Part shown: in pieces, positions 30,938 through 40,775 of the stretch
Position numbering within the stretch: position 1 is the first letter of the stretch
Layout of the letters: each line of letters opens with the position of its first letter
From: a virus
Virus record (IMG/VR): IMGVR_UViG_3300025921_000002
Span: 1-64,000 of that record
Length of the DNA stretch: 64,000 nt
Direction: 5' to 3' (one strand)
Position numbers and translations under genes: made by a program
Notes under the pieces: generated by a model
Seen by the model: the letters and a program-made list of their open reading frames with translations, nothing else
What the model was told of the DNA's origin: nothing
The model's database searches: none

Positions 30938-31594
30938 ATGGCGGTTTCGATTGATTACGTTCACCAACTTGTTTACGATCTTGCGGCTAAACAGCTCGCC
31001 TCGTTCCCAAGTCCGAACGATTTTAATAATTACGCTGAACTTGCATCCATAGACCTTTTTAACTACTATAACGACGAAAGAAACAAAGAGTTGATAGATG
31101 TTAAAATGGGGCAGACTATAAATATCCCTAACACACTTTCAGACTTTGTTGTTTATCAGGCCGTAATGGAGCAAAGCGGGAATGAGTTTTTATACCCCGA
31201 TGATTTCATGTATGACTTGGCTTTAACAAACAGCGTATCGAAAGCAGATTTCAAAAAAGTTGACCCTGATAAGATATTCAACTATATCAACAGCACGATT
31301 GATGCGCCAAGTTTGGACTTTCCGATTTATATGCCCCTTGATCAAAGCAGGGTAGTGGTTTATCCTACGGTAATTCCATCGTTAACGTATCTTAGAAAAC
31401 CAATAACACCCGTTTGGGCTTATACAGTAATAAATAATAGACCTGTTTATGACCCGCTAACAAGCGTAGACTTTGACTGGAGTCCGACAGAGGTTTACAG
31501 GCTTACAATGAGAATATTAAACTACTTTGGAATTTCTATTAGGGATACCGAGCTTATGCAAGAGGCACAACAATTAACCATAGGAGCAAGCTAA
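30938..31594 (+). CDS. Probable head-tail adaptor protein
   Basis: 218 residues. Helical N-terminus (VHQLVYDLAAKQLASFPSP) followed by strands and MPLDQSRVVVYP. In size and order it corresponds to the first ring or adaptor protein after the capsid in short-tailed Bacteroidota phages. Assigned by position. Confidence 0.5.
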   Translation: MAVSIDYVHQLVYDLAAKQLASFPSPNDFNNYAELASIDLFNYYNDERNKELIDVKMGQTINIPNTLSDFVVYQAVMEQSGNEFLYPDDFMYDLALTNSVSKADFKKVDPDKIFNYINSTIDAPSLDFPIYMPLDQSRVVVYPTVIPSLTYLRKPITPVWAYTVINNRPVYDPLTSVDFDWSPTEVYRLTMRILNYFGISIRDTELMQEAQQLTIGAS

Positions 31595-31595
31595 G

Positions 31596-32246
31596 ATGGC
31601 ATTAACTACGAAATTAGAGGTTGTTCAGGAAATACTATACGAGGTATTCGGGGGAATGCAATCCAACCAATCCGCTATTTCCGAAAATTTCATTTTGCGT
31701 AAGTTAAATGACCGGATAGCAGAAGCGGCGGTTAAGTCTGCTTTTGGCTCTTATAATCTCGATGGATGCGTTTGTGTTGATGATATATTCAATCTTACCT
31801 ATTCAGCGTTAACATTGCTTACAGATAGCAATAACGGGCTTAAATATGTGGTACTACCAACGCAGCCAATAGGCTTACCGTCCGGAAGGGCTTTTAATGT
31901 TTATCCACCTAATAATTTGGGCGGTATTCAGCAAAGCACATTCAAACCAATTTCGAGAGGTGAAGTGACCTATATAAGAAGTTTACCGGTAATAAAAAAG
32001 ATATTCCACTTTGTTGAAAACGGAAGGTTATACATCATTGATAATTACAATTTGAGCCAATATTTCCCTACGCTGAATATGACTGTCACTTCTTCGGGGG
32101 CAAATAACCTGACAGATATACTTAACTTGCCCGATGATATGATAGCCGGAGTCAAAATGTTAGTAATACAGGATTGCAAACAAATGATGATGTTAGCAGA
32201 TACAACGCCACTCCCACAAAGCGATGCACCAGAACCAAGAAACTAA
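31596..32246 (+). CDS. Probable neck or tail tube protein
   Basis: 216 residues, beginning one base after the previous stop. Mixed alpha/beta with a Cys pair in GCVCVDD. By position one of the connector ring proteins. No family recognised. Confidence 0.5.
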   Translation: MALTTKLEVVQEILYEVFGGMQSNQSAISENFILRKLNDRIAEAAVKSAFGSYNLDGCVCVDDIFNLTYSALTLLTDSNNGLKYVVLPTQPIGLPSGRAFNVYPPNNLGGIQQSTFKPISRGEVTYIRSLPVIKKIFHFVENGRLYIIDNYNLSQYFPTLNMTVTSSGANNLTDILNLPDDMIAGVKMLVIQDCKQMMMLADTTPLPQSDAPEPRN

Positions 32247-33011
32247 ATGGAAAATACACTATCACCACTTATAAGCCTCGATGAGATAGTTAACGGTTAT
32301 CTCGATCAACATCAAAGGCCACAAGGCCAATACAGGCGCATATACAGCATTGCTATTCGTGGTTATAGGTTATTCTACCGTGATAGTTTAGGCTTGCCTA
32401 AAAGCGTTACATTGCCCATACAGGCAAATGGTGTAGCTACCCTACCAACTGATTTTATGAGTAAGATACAGATAGGCGTTTTAAATGAAAGGGGTGAATT
32501 TGCTTCGCTTGTAGAAGATAATAACCTATCGCTTACAGATGCGGTTTCTTCGGACAGGCTTAGTCAAAAACAATACCATACCCAATACGATAACACCGAT
32601 TATATTTTAGGTTTCGAGGACTTTAATAACGGAGTTTATCCCGGTTGGGGTTACGGTCAATTAGGTGTTGGTGGGAATAACCTTATTGGAAGCTACCGTA
32701 TAGACTACACCGACAGGGTAATTGTACTTAACTTTCATTACAGGCCGACAAACCTAATATTAGAGTATTTGGCTATGCCGACCAATAACGGGGAATATGC
32801 AGTACATCCTTTCTTTCAAGAGGCGCTAATAGCTTATATCAGGTGGCAGGACAGCGTAGGTAACAAGACTATTGGGATAAGCCAACAAAGGGATAATAAG
32901 GCTATTTATGATATGGAGTATAAGAATGCAAGGAGAGCCATGCAGCCATTCGATCCGTCCGATGCTTCAAATCAATATCGTAAAAGCCAACGTATGGCCG
33001 TAAAATCATAA
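32247..33011 (+). CDS. Probable head-tail connector protein
   Basis: 254 residues. The N-terminal SLDEIVNGYLDQHQ, the strand LPKSVTLPIQANGVATLPTD and the C-terminal helix with HPFFQEALIAYIRWQDS recall the tubular connector proteins of podovirus-like phages (T7 gp11/P22 gp4 role). Assigned by layout and by the following large tail protein. Confidence 0.55.
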   Translation: MENTLSPLISLDEIVNGYLDQHQRPQGQYRRIYSIAIRGYRLFYRDSLGLPKSVTLPIQANGVATLPTDFMSKIQIGVLNERGEFASLVEDNNLSLTDAVSSDRLSQKQYHTQYDNTDYILGFEDFNNGVYPGWGYGQLGVGGNNLIGSYRIDYTDRVIVLNFHYRPTNLILEYLAMPTNNGEYAVHPFFQEALIAYIRWQDSVGNKTIGISQQRDNKAIYDMEYKNARRAMQPFDPSDASNQYRKSQRMAVKS

Positions 33012-33015
33012 TACG

Positions 33016-36000
33016 ATGTGCGCGGTAATGAAGGATTTCAAGATGTTCCAAGCCGGGGGTTTGGATTATGATAGCGCAGTTGAAGTCCGTGCTAAAAATG
33101 ATTATTTTCCAGCGTTTAACATTCGCCCTCAAGGGGTAGCAGGCTTAGACGAGGGGTATATAGCTAACATTGAGTCTAATCAGCTTCTTTCAGCCTCGGT
33201 AGCCCCCGGAATATCCCGTTGCATAGGTTCAGCGGGTTTTGAGTCAGCAAGGTTTGGCGTGGGTATTTATTTTAATTCAGCAGGCTATAATCAAATAAGG
33301 AAAGTTGACTACGATACCGACACGGTTACTACGATTGATATTTCAGCGTGGCCTTTAAGCCCTCAAAACTACGTCAACGACATTAAGTTAGTCAATAACG
33401 AATTTTTGTTGATGAATGACGGACATAACCCACCATTCTACGTTAACCTACCTGCACTGGAAGCAGGCGACTATGGGGAAACAACGGCAACAGACTTTAT
33501 GTTAGCCAAGCCGCAGCCGTGGTATCCTGCCTCGGCTTCTTATAGCGATGACGCAAGCAGGGCTGTAAATCTTCTCAATACCAAGTTATTCAGGTTCAGA
33601 ACACAGTTTATAGGACTTTATAACGAACCAAGTATAGATGGGGTTATTTCACCGCTATTCATCCCCGAAGAACAGTCTACACCGAGGGTCGGAACAGACG
33701 TAACCAAAAATAATAATCTAATTATAAAGGTTGACGCGGGAACAGACAGGGTAAAGACTTTGGTACTTGACGGGCAATACGGTGTAACGGATTGGTTTAC
33801 GGTCAGGACAATAGACCGGGCAGATATACTTGCACTTCCTTTAAATATCGACATACCTACGCAAGTTTACGAGGCATACGACCCTGCTACAAACCTCTAT
33901 ACGTTCGTCTTTTATAACGATGGGTTATACGTAAACAAACCTGTACTTGAAACCGACCAACAGTATTCTAACGTTCCTATTACCGCAGGGGCATTAGAGA
34001 TACTCAACGGCAACCAAGTAGTGTTTGGTGATATAACCACAGGTTATTACAAACCCGTAATAGACGTTTCGCTAAGCGCCACAAACTATAATCCCAATTT
34101 AAGCCTGCCATTTACCGATTCAAGCCCGTTAAGGCAACTAATTGTTAACCCCGGTCAGTCAGGTTCGGGATTAGGCAACCACAAGAGGTTAGTACAAATA
34201 GAGTTTACAGGAGTCGTTCAGCAGGGAGATATATTAACCATCGTCATGGTTGACATACGAAACGCAGGGAATACACTGACTTATGTTTTCCCTTGTGACT
34301 TCGCAGAAAGCGGGGACACGGCACTATTTATTACCAATTTAGCCCCTGAAATAGCAAGCACAAGTGTTTACACCCCTACCGACGGTTTTACCATAGGTTT
34401 GAATATTGTAACGCAGCCTTTCTTTACGCTGCAATCTTCGACCATAACATTATTTAACCCCGGCTCAACTGTATTTAAATCCATACATGCTTTAAAACTT
34501 AACTCATCCTATCAATTAGCTTTTGCGGGTTATGATTATTTCGGCAGACCTTTCCCTATAGTGACGGATGCCAGTTGGATATTAAAAACTAACTCTTACG
34601 GGCAGTCACACGGGGCAACGCCACAATTCAACTGGAAAATAAACACGCCAACCGCGCCGGAGGGGATGTATACTTACCAGTGGCTTATATCGCAAAATAA
34701 CACCCACCTGCAAGACCTGTATATGCTTGCTTCCATAATAGCCTATGAGGGGACATGGGATGCCACAGCAAACACCCCGACGCTTGCAGCAAACACAGGA
34801 ACTACGGGTTTCGTGTATAAGATTACTGGCCCCGGCTCACAGAATTTAGGTATGGGGGAAACGGCCTATATGACTAACGACTACGTGCTTTATAATGGGT
34901 CGGCATGGACAGTTATCCCGGGAAGCTATGGTGACCTTTCAGATACCACAGCCTACTACTTTTACCTGAACTCACTTCAAGCGTTTAACGCAAGGAACAA
35001 TACCTCTATTTTAAACTACGACTACACGGTTAACGACAGGTGTACTTTAGCCTATTATGATGATGCCGGAAATATAAACTACTTCGACGGTGTAGTAAAC
35101 CCGATTGTCGATGTGGCTGTTTTGGGTTATGATGCCTCGGTATTCTTTCTAAAGGTCAATAAGGCAAGTGGCTTTGACTCATCTACCATTGTAGGTAAAA
35201 ATGTGATGCTTGAACTTTATACGCCAAAATCGGTTCAGTCAAGCCCCGAAGCACAGGTATTCTACGAAACAGGTGTGGTTTATAAAGTAATAGATGGCCA
35301 GTACGAAACCCTGCAAGGTGTAATAACAGACGGTGACGCCTACTTTAAAACAAGGCAAATCCCCGGCTCAATAGACCCAAATACCACTTATTCAACGGTT
35401 GTTGAAGATTTTAACTTCTCTGATTTTTACCCGTCAAGGTATACTTCCTACGGCAGACCGAGAATAATTGATGATGTTTTAGGCAGGATTAGAAAAATAG
35501 CCAATATCATTTACTCACAACAGTATATTGTAGGCTCAAAGAATAACGGGCTTCCTGTTTTCTACGTAGCAGACGTTTATGGCGAAGCAGGGGGACAAAC
35601 CTCATCTTCTTACGGGGCTATTGTTAAACTTATTCAGATAAACAACGAATTAATTGACCTGCAAGAGTTGAATCACGGCTCTATTCCGGTTTTTATTAAT
35701 ATTATCGAAGATCAAATCGAACAGCAGAATGTAGCCATTTCTGAAAAGATACTCGGTAACATAAGATATACCTATTCAATTCACATTGGGGTAGGCGTAG
35801 CCAAAGAATCCATTGCCGTTTACAACAACATCATCTACTGGATAGACAGCAACAGAAGCGAGCCGATAAGGTGGAATAGCGCAAACGGGGCTATTCCTAT
35901 CAACGAGAAGATGTCAAAATACTTTAGGCAAGTACTGGCAGCGGCTTACGCAGCCGGGCTTAAAGTTATTGGCTATTACGATATTTTCAACGACGAGTAT

Positions 36001-36903
36001 GTCATAGCCATTCAAAGAGAAGATGGGACAGTACATGCTTTTGGCTTCAATGATACTAACTGGCAGTATAGGTTACAATTCTCGGTTTTACCGGGAGAAA
36101 TAACCATTACCACAAACCCTTTACACAGCTCACCATCTTATAATAATGTTACAGGTATCGTTGTAATAACGCCAAGTGTCAATTATGTGGGCAGTGATAG
36201 CTTCCAGTTCTCATTCGGTAACACCCATAGCCCAAGCACAAGGAACTTATGCTACAATTGGATTTCTGGGAGTGGTATAGTTTATGACTTTTACTTTAAC
36301 GAGGTAAGTGGTGCGCCACAATCCACAGAAATAGCCTCCAACACCATTTCAGTGGGTGGAAATGATTATGCTGTACCAATAAGTATTGTTGGTACAAGTT
36401 CACCTGAATACTCAGTAAACGGCGGGGCGTGGACAAACGCATCCGGAACGGTAAATGCAGGCGATATTGTCCAAGTAAGGCTAATCAGTGCAGGCGCACC
36501 ATCAAGTATAGAAACTGCCACGTTAACCATCGACAGCAAATCAGCAGAGTTCGATGTAGTAACAGGAACGGTAGATAATTTCGTGGTAGCACCGGGCAAT
36601 TACGGGATAAGCATAAGAGGGGTGAATGATGTAACAACTACTGGAGTTCCACCATCACTAAGCACCATTAACGTTGCGCCGGGCAACACGCTAAATACGG
36701 CTTACACTGCGGTAACAGCAGGGCAGATACACGTAAATATATCAGGCACACCAGTTATCCCGGGACACGTCAGGATTTATACTTCGGTAGGTGGTGTTCC
36801 TTTCGATAATGCAAATTTAGTTACAGGGCAAACAATATATAGTTTAAATTTACCATCGGCAAGCGACCCAACGCAAATTAAAATTGGGACGGAAACTTTT
36901 TAG
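33016..36903 (+). CDS. Large tail stabilisation or nozzle-type protein
   Basis: 1295 residues, beta-rich. The start FKMFQAGGLDYDSAVEVRAK followed by DYFPAFNIRPQG, then repeated strands with a FRFRTQFI segment, is the pattern I associate with the stabilisation protein of crAss-like phages (functional analogue of P22 gp10 or T7 gp12). Residues from about 1020 onward become a Ser/Thr/Gly-rich Ig-like region. ATG 33028 is an alternative start. It would close the tail end of the neck. Confidence 0.65.
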   Translation: MCAVMKDFKMFQAGGLDYDSAVEVRAKNDYFPAFNIRPQGVAGLDEGYIANIESNQLLSASVAPGISRCIGSAGFESARFGVGIYFNSAGYNQIRKVDYDTDTVTTIDISAWPLSPQNYVNDIKLVNNEFLLMNDGHNPPFYVNLPALEAGDYGETTATDFMLAKPQPWYPASASYSDDASRAVNLLNTKLFRFRTQFIGLYNEPSIDGVISPLFIPEEQSTPRVGTDVTKNNNLIIKVDAGTDRVKTLVLDGQYGVTDWFTVRTIDRADILALPLNIDIPTQVYEAYDPATNLYTFVFYNDGLYVNKPVLETDQQYSNVPITAGALEILNGNQVVFGDITTGYYKPVIDVSLSATNYNPNLSLPFTDSSPLRQLIVNPGQSGSGLGNHKRLVQIEFTGVVQQGDILTIVMVDIRNAGNTLTYVFPCDFAESGDTALFITNLAPEIASTSVYTPTDGFTIGLNIVTQPFFTLQSSTITLFNPGSTVFKSIHALKLNSSYQLAFAGYDYFGRPFPIVTDASWILKTNSYGQSHGATPQFNWKINTPTAPEGMYTYQWLISQNNTHLQDLYMLASIIAYEGTWDATANTPTLAANTGTTGFVYKITGPGSQNLGMGETAYMTNDYVLYNGSAWTVIPGSYGDLSDTTAYYFYLNSLQAFNARNNTSILNYDYTVNDRCTLAYYDDAGNINYFDGVVNPIVDVAVLGYDASVFFLKVNKASGFDSSTIVGKNVMLELYTPKSVQSSPEAQVFYETGVVYKVIDGQYETLQGVITDGDAYFKTRQIPGSIDPNTTYSTVVEDFNFSDFYPSRYTSYGRPRIIDDVLGRIRKIANIIYSQQYIVGSKNNGLPVFYVADVYGEAGGQTSSSYGAIVKLIQINNELIDLQELNHGSIPVFINIIEDQIEQQNVAISEKILGNIRYTYSIHIGVGVAKESIAVYNNIIYWIDSNRSEPIRWNSANGAIPINEKMSKYFRQVLAAAYAAGLKVIGYYDIFNDEYVIAIQREDGTVHAFGFNDTNWQYRLQFSVLPGEITITTNPLHSSPSYNNVTGIVVITPSVNYVGSDSFQFSFGNTHSPSTRNLCYNWISGSGIVYDFYFNEVSGAPQSTEIASNTISVGGNDYAVPISIVGTSSPEYSVNGGAWTNASGTVNAGDIVQVRLISAGAPSSIETATLTIDSKSAEFDVVTGTVDNFVVAPGNYGISIRGVNDVTTTGVPPSLSTINVAPGNTLNTAYTAVTAGQIHVNISGTPVIPGHVRIYTSVGGVPFDNANLVTGQTIYSLNLPSASDPTQIKIGTETF

Positions 36904-36916
36904 GAAAATAAATAAA

Positions 36917-37000
36917 ATGAGTATATTTACAATACCGACCGCAAGCGGATTTAAGAAACTTAAAGAGCCATTAAACGGGGGAGATGTCTTGCGGCGTTGA
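36917..37000 (+). pseudogene. Possible 5' fragment of a gene split by HNH cassette C
   Basis: ATG 36917 reads MSIFTIPTASGFKKLKEPLN then GGDVLRR and stops at 36998. The reading looks like a true virion protein start, and the downstream gene at 37440 lacks a proper ATG, so the two could be parts of one gene interrupted by the HNH cassette. The same bases also form the cassette promoter and leader RNA, so this may instead be chance. Confidence 0.35.
36922..36929 (+). promoter_or_regulatory. -7 element of HNH cassette C
   Basis: TATATTTA, 5 bases before the P1 hairpin, with a T-run 20 bases upstream in place of TTTG. Matches the arrangement of cassette A. Confidence 0.5.
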
Positions 37001-37014
37001 ACCCGGTTAATGGT
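36935..37014 (+). ncRNA. HNH leader RNA, copy C
   Basis: P1: CCG-A-CCGCAAG-CGG (36935-36948). P2: GCCATTAA (36967-36974) pairing with TTAATGGT (37007-37014), containing CGGGGGAGA, CTTGCGG (36988-36994) and TTGAACCCGG. The P1 loop CCGCAAG is the exact complement of CTTGCGG. The contact sequence differs from copies A and B but stays complementary, which is the key covariation. A U-run and the HNH ATG follow. Confidence 0.65.
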
Positions 37015-37027
37015 ATTCTTTTTTAAA

Positions 37028-37468
37028 ATGAAACCGACTATATTTTCAGATGGTAGATTGTATGGGTTTACAAACGAACAAAGATTTAAAACTAAATTTG
37101 AAGTAAATGAAGAAACAGGATGTTGGGAGTGGAATGGTAGAATTAATAAAGGTGGCTACGGAAAGTTCACTTTTAATAACAAAGAATTAACGGCTCACAG
37201 AGTTTCATACATGCTACACAAAGGGGAAATACCTGATGGACTGCATGTATGCCATACCTGTGACGTAAGGCATTGCGTCAACCCAGATCATTTATGGTTG
37301 GGGACGAATGCTGATAATATGGCTGATAAAGTTAAAAAAGGGAGATTTGCAACAACCCATGGGACATACCAAATGTATTTTAGAAGAGGGTGTCGCTGTG
37401 AAATATGTGTAGATTGGTCAAGAAAAAGATATAGAAAAGGTGACCGGATTGACTCAAATAGAGAATAA
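37028..37468 (+). CDS. HNH homing endonuclease (cassette C)
   Basis: 146 residues from ATG 37028; an in-frame ATG at 37010 lies inside the P2 hairpin. [55 protein letters not shown] is the HNH_3 type His-Me finger with its Cys ligands and catalytic His; [14 protein letters not shown] is a second Cys cluster. Closely similar in layout to the gene at 45899. The 3' end overlaps the next gene by 29 bases. Confidence 0.92.
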   Translation: MKPTIFSDGRLYGFTNEQRFKTKFEVNEETGCWEWNGRINKGGYGKFTFNNKELTAHRVSYMLHKGEIPDGLHVCHTCDVRHCVNPDHLWLGTNADNMADKVKKGRFATTHGTYQMYFRRGCRCEICVDWSRKRYRKGDRIDSNRE

Positions 37469-38333
37469 CAGAATCATAATAGATTTAACCCAAGCGGCTT
37501 TATCTACCGGCTGGTCTGTTAATGGAAGCCAAGCTGACCATGTGCAGTGTAATGCCGGGGATATATTTTTGCTTGGCTACCCTCTTGTTGTAGGTCAATC
37601 CTACCGATATACCGTACAGGCAACAGTAAGTTCAGGCTATTTACAGGCTATGGGTGGCGTACAGCACACTACGGGAGGTTTTATTGAAGAAACTATTGTT
37701 GCCACAGGAACACAATTCTTTTTTTACGCTAACGGTAACTGCACGATACAAGACTTCGTTATTGAAGCATTTGCCCCGACTGTAAGCATTTATGAGCAAA
37801 GTACGGTAGCTTTTTCAGAAAGGTTGAATAAATGGACTTCATTCTACACCAAACGCCCTGAAAGCGCCTATTCGATGTATAAAAAGACTTATGAATGGCT
37901 TGAGGGTGATGTTTACCTTGTAGAAAGTGGGTCAAATGACAGGTGTAAGTTCTTTGGAGTACAATACCCTGCTACTATTTGGTTCTCTACAAATCAGCAA
38001 CCAACGCTTGCTAAGACGTTTATGTCTATTAATTACCAAGCAAGCCAATTGTTAATAACACCACCAAGCGGAGTTTATACATCGACAGGGCAATACTCGG
38101 AATTAATTGAGCAGGATTTCTTACAGGACACCTTAAACAACGGTGATAAGGTCTACTTTACGGAAGGCCTCGCACAGGCTTATTACATGAGGGCAATCCC
38201 AGATATGATAGAGGGGCAACAATTGAAAGGCAATTATCTTGAAATGGGTTTGCAGACCACATCGCCAAGTTCAATATTGACTTTATTTAGCACAGAAATA
38301 GGTTATGTGCATTCTTACCAAAATATAAGATAA
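37440..38333 (+). CDS. Virion protein, start probably disrupted
   Basis: 297 residues from GTG 37440. It begins [20 protein letters not shown] and is beta-rich, with a C-terminal domain ([20 protein letters not shown], then [11 protein letters not shown]) that looks like a tail or head decoration protein. There is no ATG before residue 71. TTG 37449 is another start. If the fragment at 36917 is its true N-terminus, the HNH cassette has split the gene. Confidence 0.65.
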   Translation: MTGLTQIENNRIIIDLTQAALSTGWSVNGSQADHVQCNAGDIFLLGYPLVVGQSYRYTVQATVSSGYLQAMGGVQHTTGGFIEETIVATGTQFFFYANGNCTIQDFVIEAFAPTVSIYEQSTVAFSERLNKWTSFYTKRPESAYSMYKKTYEWLEGDVYLVESGSNDRCKFFGVQYPATIWFSTNQQPTLAKTFMSINYQASQLLITPPSGVYTSTGQYSELIEQDFLQDTLNNGDKVYFTEGLAQAYYMRAIPDMIEGQQLKGNYLEMGLQTTSPSSILTLFSTEIGYVHSYQNIR

Positions 38334-38350
38334 TTACATATATTTATACC

Positions 38351-38785
38351 ATGAATGAGGCGATTGCTTTAACGTACGAAGAAAACATTGAAGCGGTAAA
38401 GTTAGAAATGATTAAACTTGGCCTTAAAACGCCAAACGTGGAAGGATTTTTTACACCGGGGCTTTATACAAGGGTGGCTTTTTTTGACGCAGGAGATTAT
38501 ATTATAAGCGAAAAGCATAAAACTGAACATCCTTTTTGCCTATTGAGTGGTAAGATACGAATAATTAACTTTGACGAGGGAGAACATGAGTTAGAAGCCC
38601 CGTTCATAGGCGTTACAGCCCCCGGAACGATACGCTTCGCGCAGGCAGTAACTAAAGTAGTTTGGGCAACGTTCCACCCTACTAAGATAAAAGTGAATGG
38701 TGATTTTGAAGCGGCGGTTAAAAAGGTTGAGAAAAAGGTTATTGAAAAAGATAAAAGAAAGGAATTAAGAGTATGTCATGGGTAG
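38351..38785 (+). CDS. Cupin-fold phage protein
   Basis: 144 residues. GLYTRVAFFDAGDYIISEKH, KTEHPFCLLSGKIRIINFDE, LEAPFIGVTAPGTIRF and VVWATFHPT follow the two cupin motifs seen in small phage proteins near tail genes. Metal ligands are only partly present. TATATTTA (38339-38346) ends 4 bases before the ATG. Function unknown; perhaps a structural or sugar-binding role. Confidence 0.75.
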   Translation: MNEAIALTYEENIEAVKLEMIKLGLKTPNVEGFFTPGLYTRVAFFDAGDYIISEKHKTEHPFCLLSGKIRIINFDEGEHELEAPFIGVTAPGTIRFAQAVTKVVWATFHPTKIKVNGDFEAAVKKVEKKVIEKDKRKELRVCHG

Positions 38786-39417
38786 CAGTTGCCGTAGCAG
38801 GCGCAACGTTAACATATAAAGTAGCTAAAGGTATTTCTGATAAGCACACCGCCAACCAGATTGATAAGGGCAATCCCTTTCCTACAGAAAACGTACAGCC
38901 CGAATATCAGGAAAACGTTAATCAGGCACAGCAAATGGCTCAAACTGGCCTACCCGAACAGCAATATAATAACCAGCTTAATAATATTCAACGAAACCAA
39001 GCGGGGGGCTTAATGGCTATTTCGCGCTCCGCTAACCCCGGTGCTAACGTAGCTTCTATATTAAGAACAGGCAACGACTCCACCAATACCCTGAACGCAC
39101 AGGACGCTATGATGCGTAACCGCAATCTTTTAAACCTTTTAAACCAAAGGATGCAACTGGCTCAACAAAAAGACAAGGCATGGGACTGGAATCATCAACA
39201 AAGATATTTACAGAACTTGGCCAAAGCCAACGCATACAGGAGCGCAGGTAATCAAAGCATCAATTCGGGGGTAAGCGAAGCCGCAGGAACAGTGACAGCC
39301 GCTAATGGCGCAGGAGCATTTTCAGGAGGAGGTGGTGGTATGGGTGGAGGCGGTTATTCAGGCGGATTTACAGATAGTTCCGCAGGTACAGGTCAACAAT
39401 TTGCATCCTACGCATAA
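38773..39417 (+). CDS. Internal virion (ejection) protein
   Basis: 214 residues. It starts with a short hydrophobic Ala/Val segment (WVAVAVAGATLTYKVAKG), continues as a Gln/Asn-rich helix, and ends in a Gly/Ser/Ala-rich tail with GGGGGMGGGGYSGG. This resembles ejection proteins (T7 gp14 or P22 gp7 role) that form a channel for DNA entry. The two following genes are larger internal proteins. Assigned by order and composition. Confidence 0.65.
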   Translation: MSWVAVAVAGATLTYKVAKGISDKHTANQIDKGNPFPTENVQPEYQENVNQAQQMAQTGLPEQQYNNQLNNIQRNQAGGLMAISRSANPGANVASILRTGNDSTNTLNAQDAMMRNRNLLNLLNQRMQLAQQKDKAWDWNHQQRYLQNLAKANAYRSAGNQSINSGVSEAAGTVTAANGAGAFSGGGGGMGGGGYSGGFTDSSAGTGQQFASYA

Positions 39418-40775
39418 TGGCAGAGATACAACCAAACTGGAACTCTTATTACAGCCCACAGGCTTACGATACCTTTAAAGGCAATCCCGGCCTCGACGAC
39501 CTTAATAAACGCTATGCCCAAATAGAAAAGGATAGGGAACTTGACAGACAGTTATTAGGTCAGCAAATCTCTAAAATGAACTTTGGTGGCGTTAAGCCTG
39601 CCGACGTGGGTGACCTGCAAAACCAGTACAACGATATTCTAAACGCCTATCAAAAGGCAAGGTCAATCACCGACCCTATGAAACGGGCGCAACTGACTAT
39701 GGAGTTGAGGCAGAAGATGAACGGTCTGCAATATAACGTGGAGAATAAAAAAGAGAACCACAGTCAGGAATTAAAGATGTTCGAGCAAATGAACCATCCT
39801 AATGCTTTCCCGGCTGACAACGCACAACAATTAGTAGGTGATGTGATAGGTACACCAACCGGAAGCCCCGAATATCAAACAAAATTAGAGGCTTTCAGAA
39901 ACGGTTGGCAGGATAAACCTGTTGACTTGGGAAAACTAACAACAACAGCCTTTACTAAAAACCTGACCAAAAGCACCAATTCAGGGCAAGAAATAAAAGA
40001 CCCCGCGACAGGACTTTTCAGGAATCAGATTATCAAAACCTCTGATGTTCCAAAAGCCGCTTACACCAACGAGATTGTAAACAGCGCATTAGGCGACAAA
40101 AGAACACTACATACCATAAGTAAGCTATACCCTGATTTGCCACCTGCACAAGCAGTTACACAATTTGCAAATGATAGTTATGAAGACCAAAAGCGTAAGT
40201 TGATAAGTGACACAACTTATAGCGCACCGCATATGAGTTATGACCAACATTTAGGCTTACAGGAAAATGCTGCAAGGCTTAAATCTAAATACCCATCGTT
40301 CGGTCAACAGCAAAACCTTACACCAATTTATAGGCAAAAATTAGTTGGTGATATGTTGAATGGTGTGCCGGGAAGTGGCGAAACTTTAGTCAATAAACTA
40401 AAAGCAGACCCATCCTATCAAAGACCTTTGGGTATTAAGGTAAATGGAGATAATATTCAATTTACAATACCCGATAAATTAAAAAATAAAATAGATAGTG
40501 ATGGAAAACCGTCGTGGCAGGTAGAAGTTCCTACACGGGTTGTTACAATTAATAAAAAAGACCCAAATGCAGATGTTCAGCTTAACGAATTAGTTAACCA
40601 ACTTACAGGCGAAAAAGTTGACATTTCCTCTTTAAGGACACAAGGCGGTAAAAAGCATGTTGCAGTTTCGGTTAGCAGTCAACCTGCAAAAGTAACCAGT
40701 CAAGACGAATACAATAAAGTACCTAAGGGCACTCAATACATAGCACCTGATGGTAAAATTTATATCAAAAAATAA
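39417..40775 (+). CDS. Internal virion (ejection) protein
   Basis: 452 residues, helical, rich in Gln, Asn, Lys and Asp, without membrane segments. Its ATG overlaps the previous stop and its last base is the first base of the next gene. It resembles the middle of three stacked ejection proteins in podovirus-like particles. No catalytic motif seen. Confidence 0.6.
   Translation: MAEIQPNWNSYYSPQAYDTFKGNPGLDDLNKRYAQIEKDRELDRQLLGQQISKMNFGGVKPADVGDLQNQYNDILNAYQKARSITDPMKRAQLTMELRQKMNGLQYNVENKKENHSQELKMFEQMNHPNAFPADNAQQLVGDVIGTPTGSPEYQTKLEAFRNGWQDKPVDLGKLTTTAFTKNLTKSTNSGQEIKDPATGLFRNQIIKTSDVPKAAYTNEIVNSALGDKRTLHTISKLYPDLPPAQAVTQFANDSYEDQKRKLISDTTYSAPHMSYDQHLGLQENAARLKSKYPSFGQQQNLTPIYRQKLVGDMLNGVPGSGETLVNKLKADPSYQRPLGIKVNGDNIQFTIPDKLKNKIDSDGKPSWQVEVPTRVVTINKKDPNADVQLNELVNQLTGEKVDISSLRTQGGKKHVAVSVSSQPAKVTSQDEYNKVPKGTQYIAPDGKIYIKK

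Noticed and set aside
36995-37450. Self-splicing group I intron containing the HNH gene
   Set aside because: Only about 30 bases remain outside the HNH gene and leader hairpins, too few for an intron core; no conserved P, Q, R, S elements seen.
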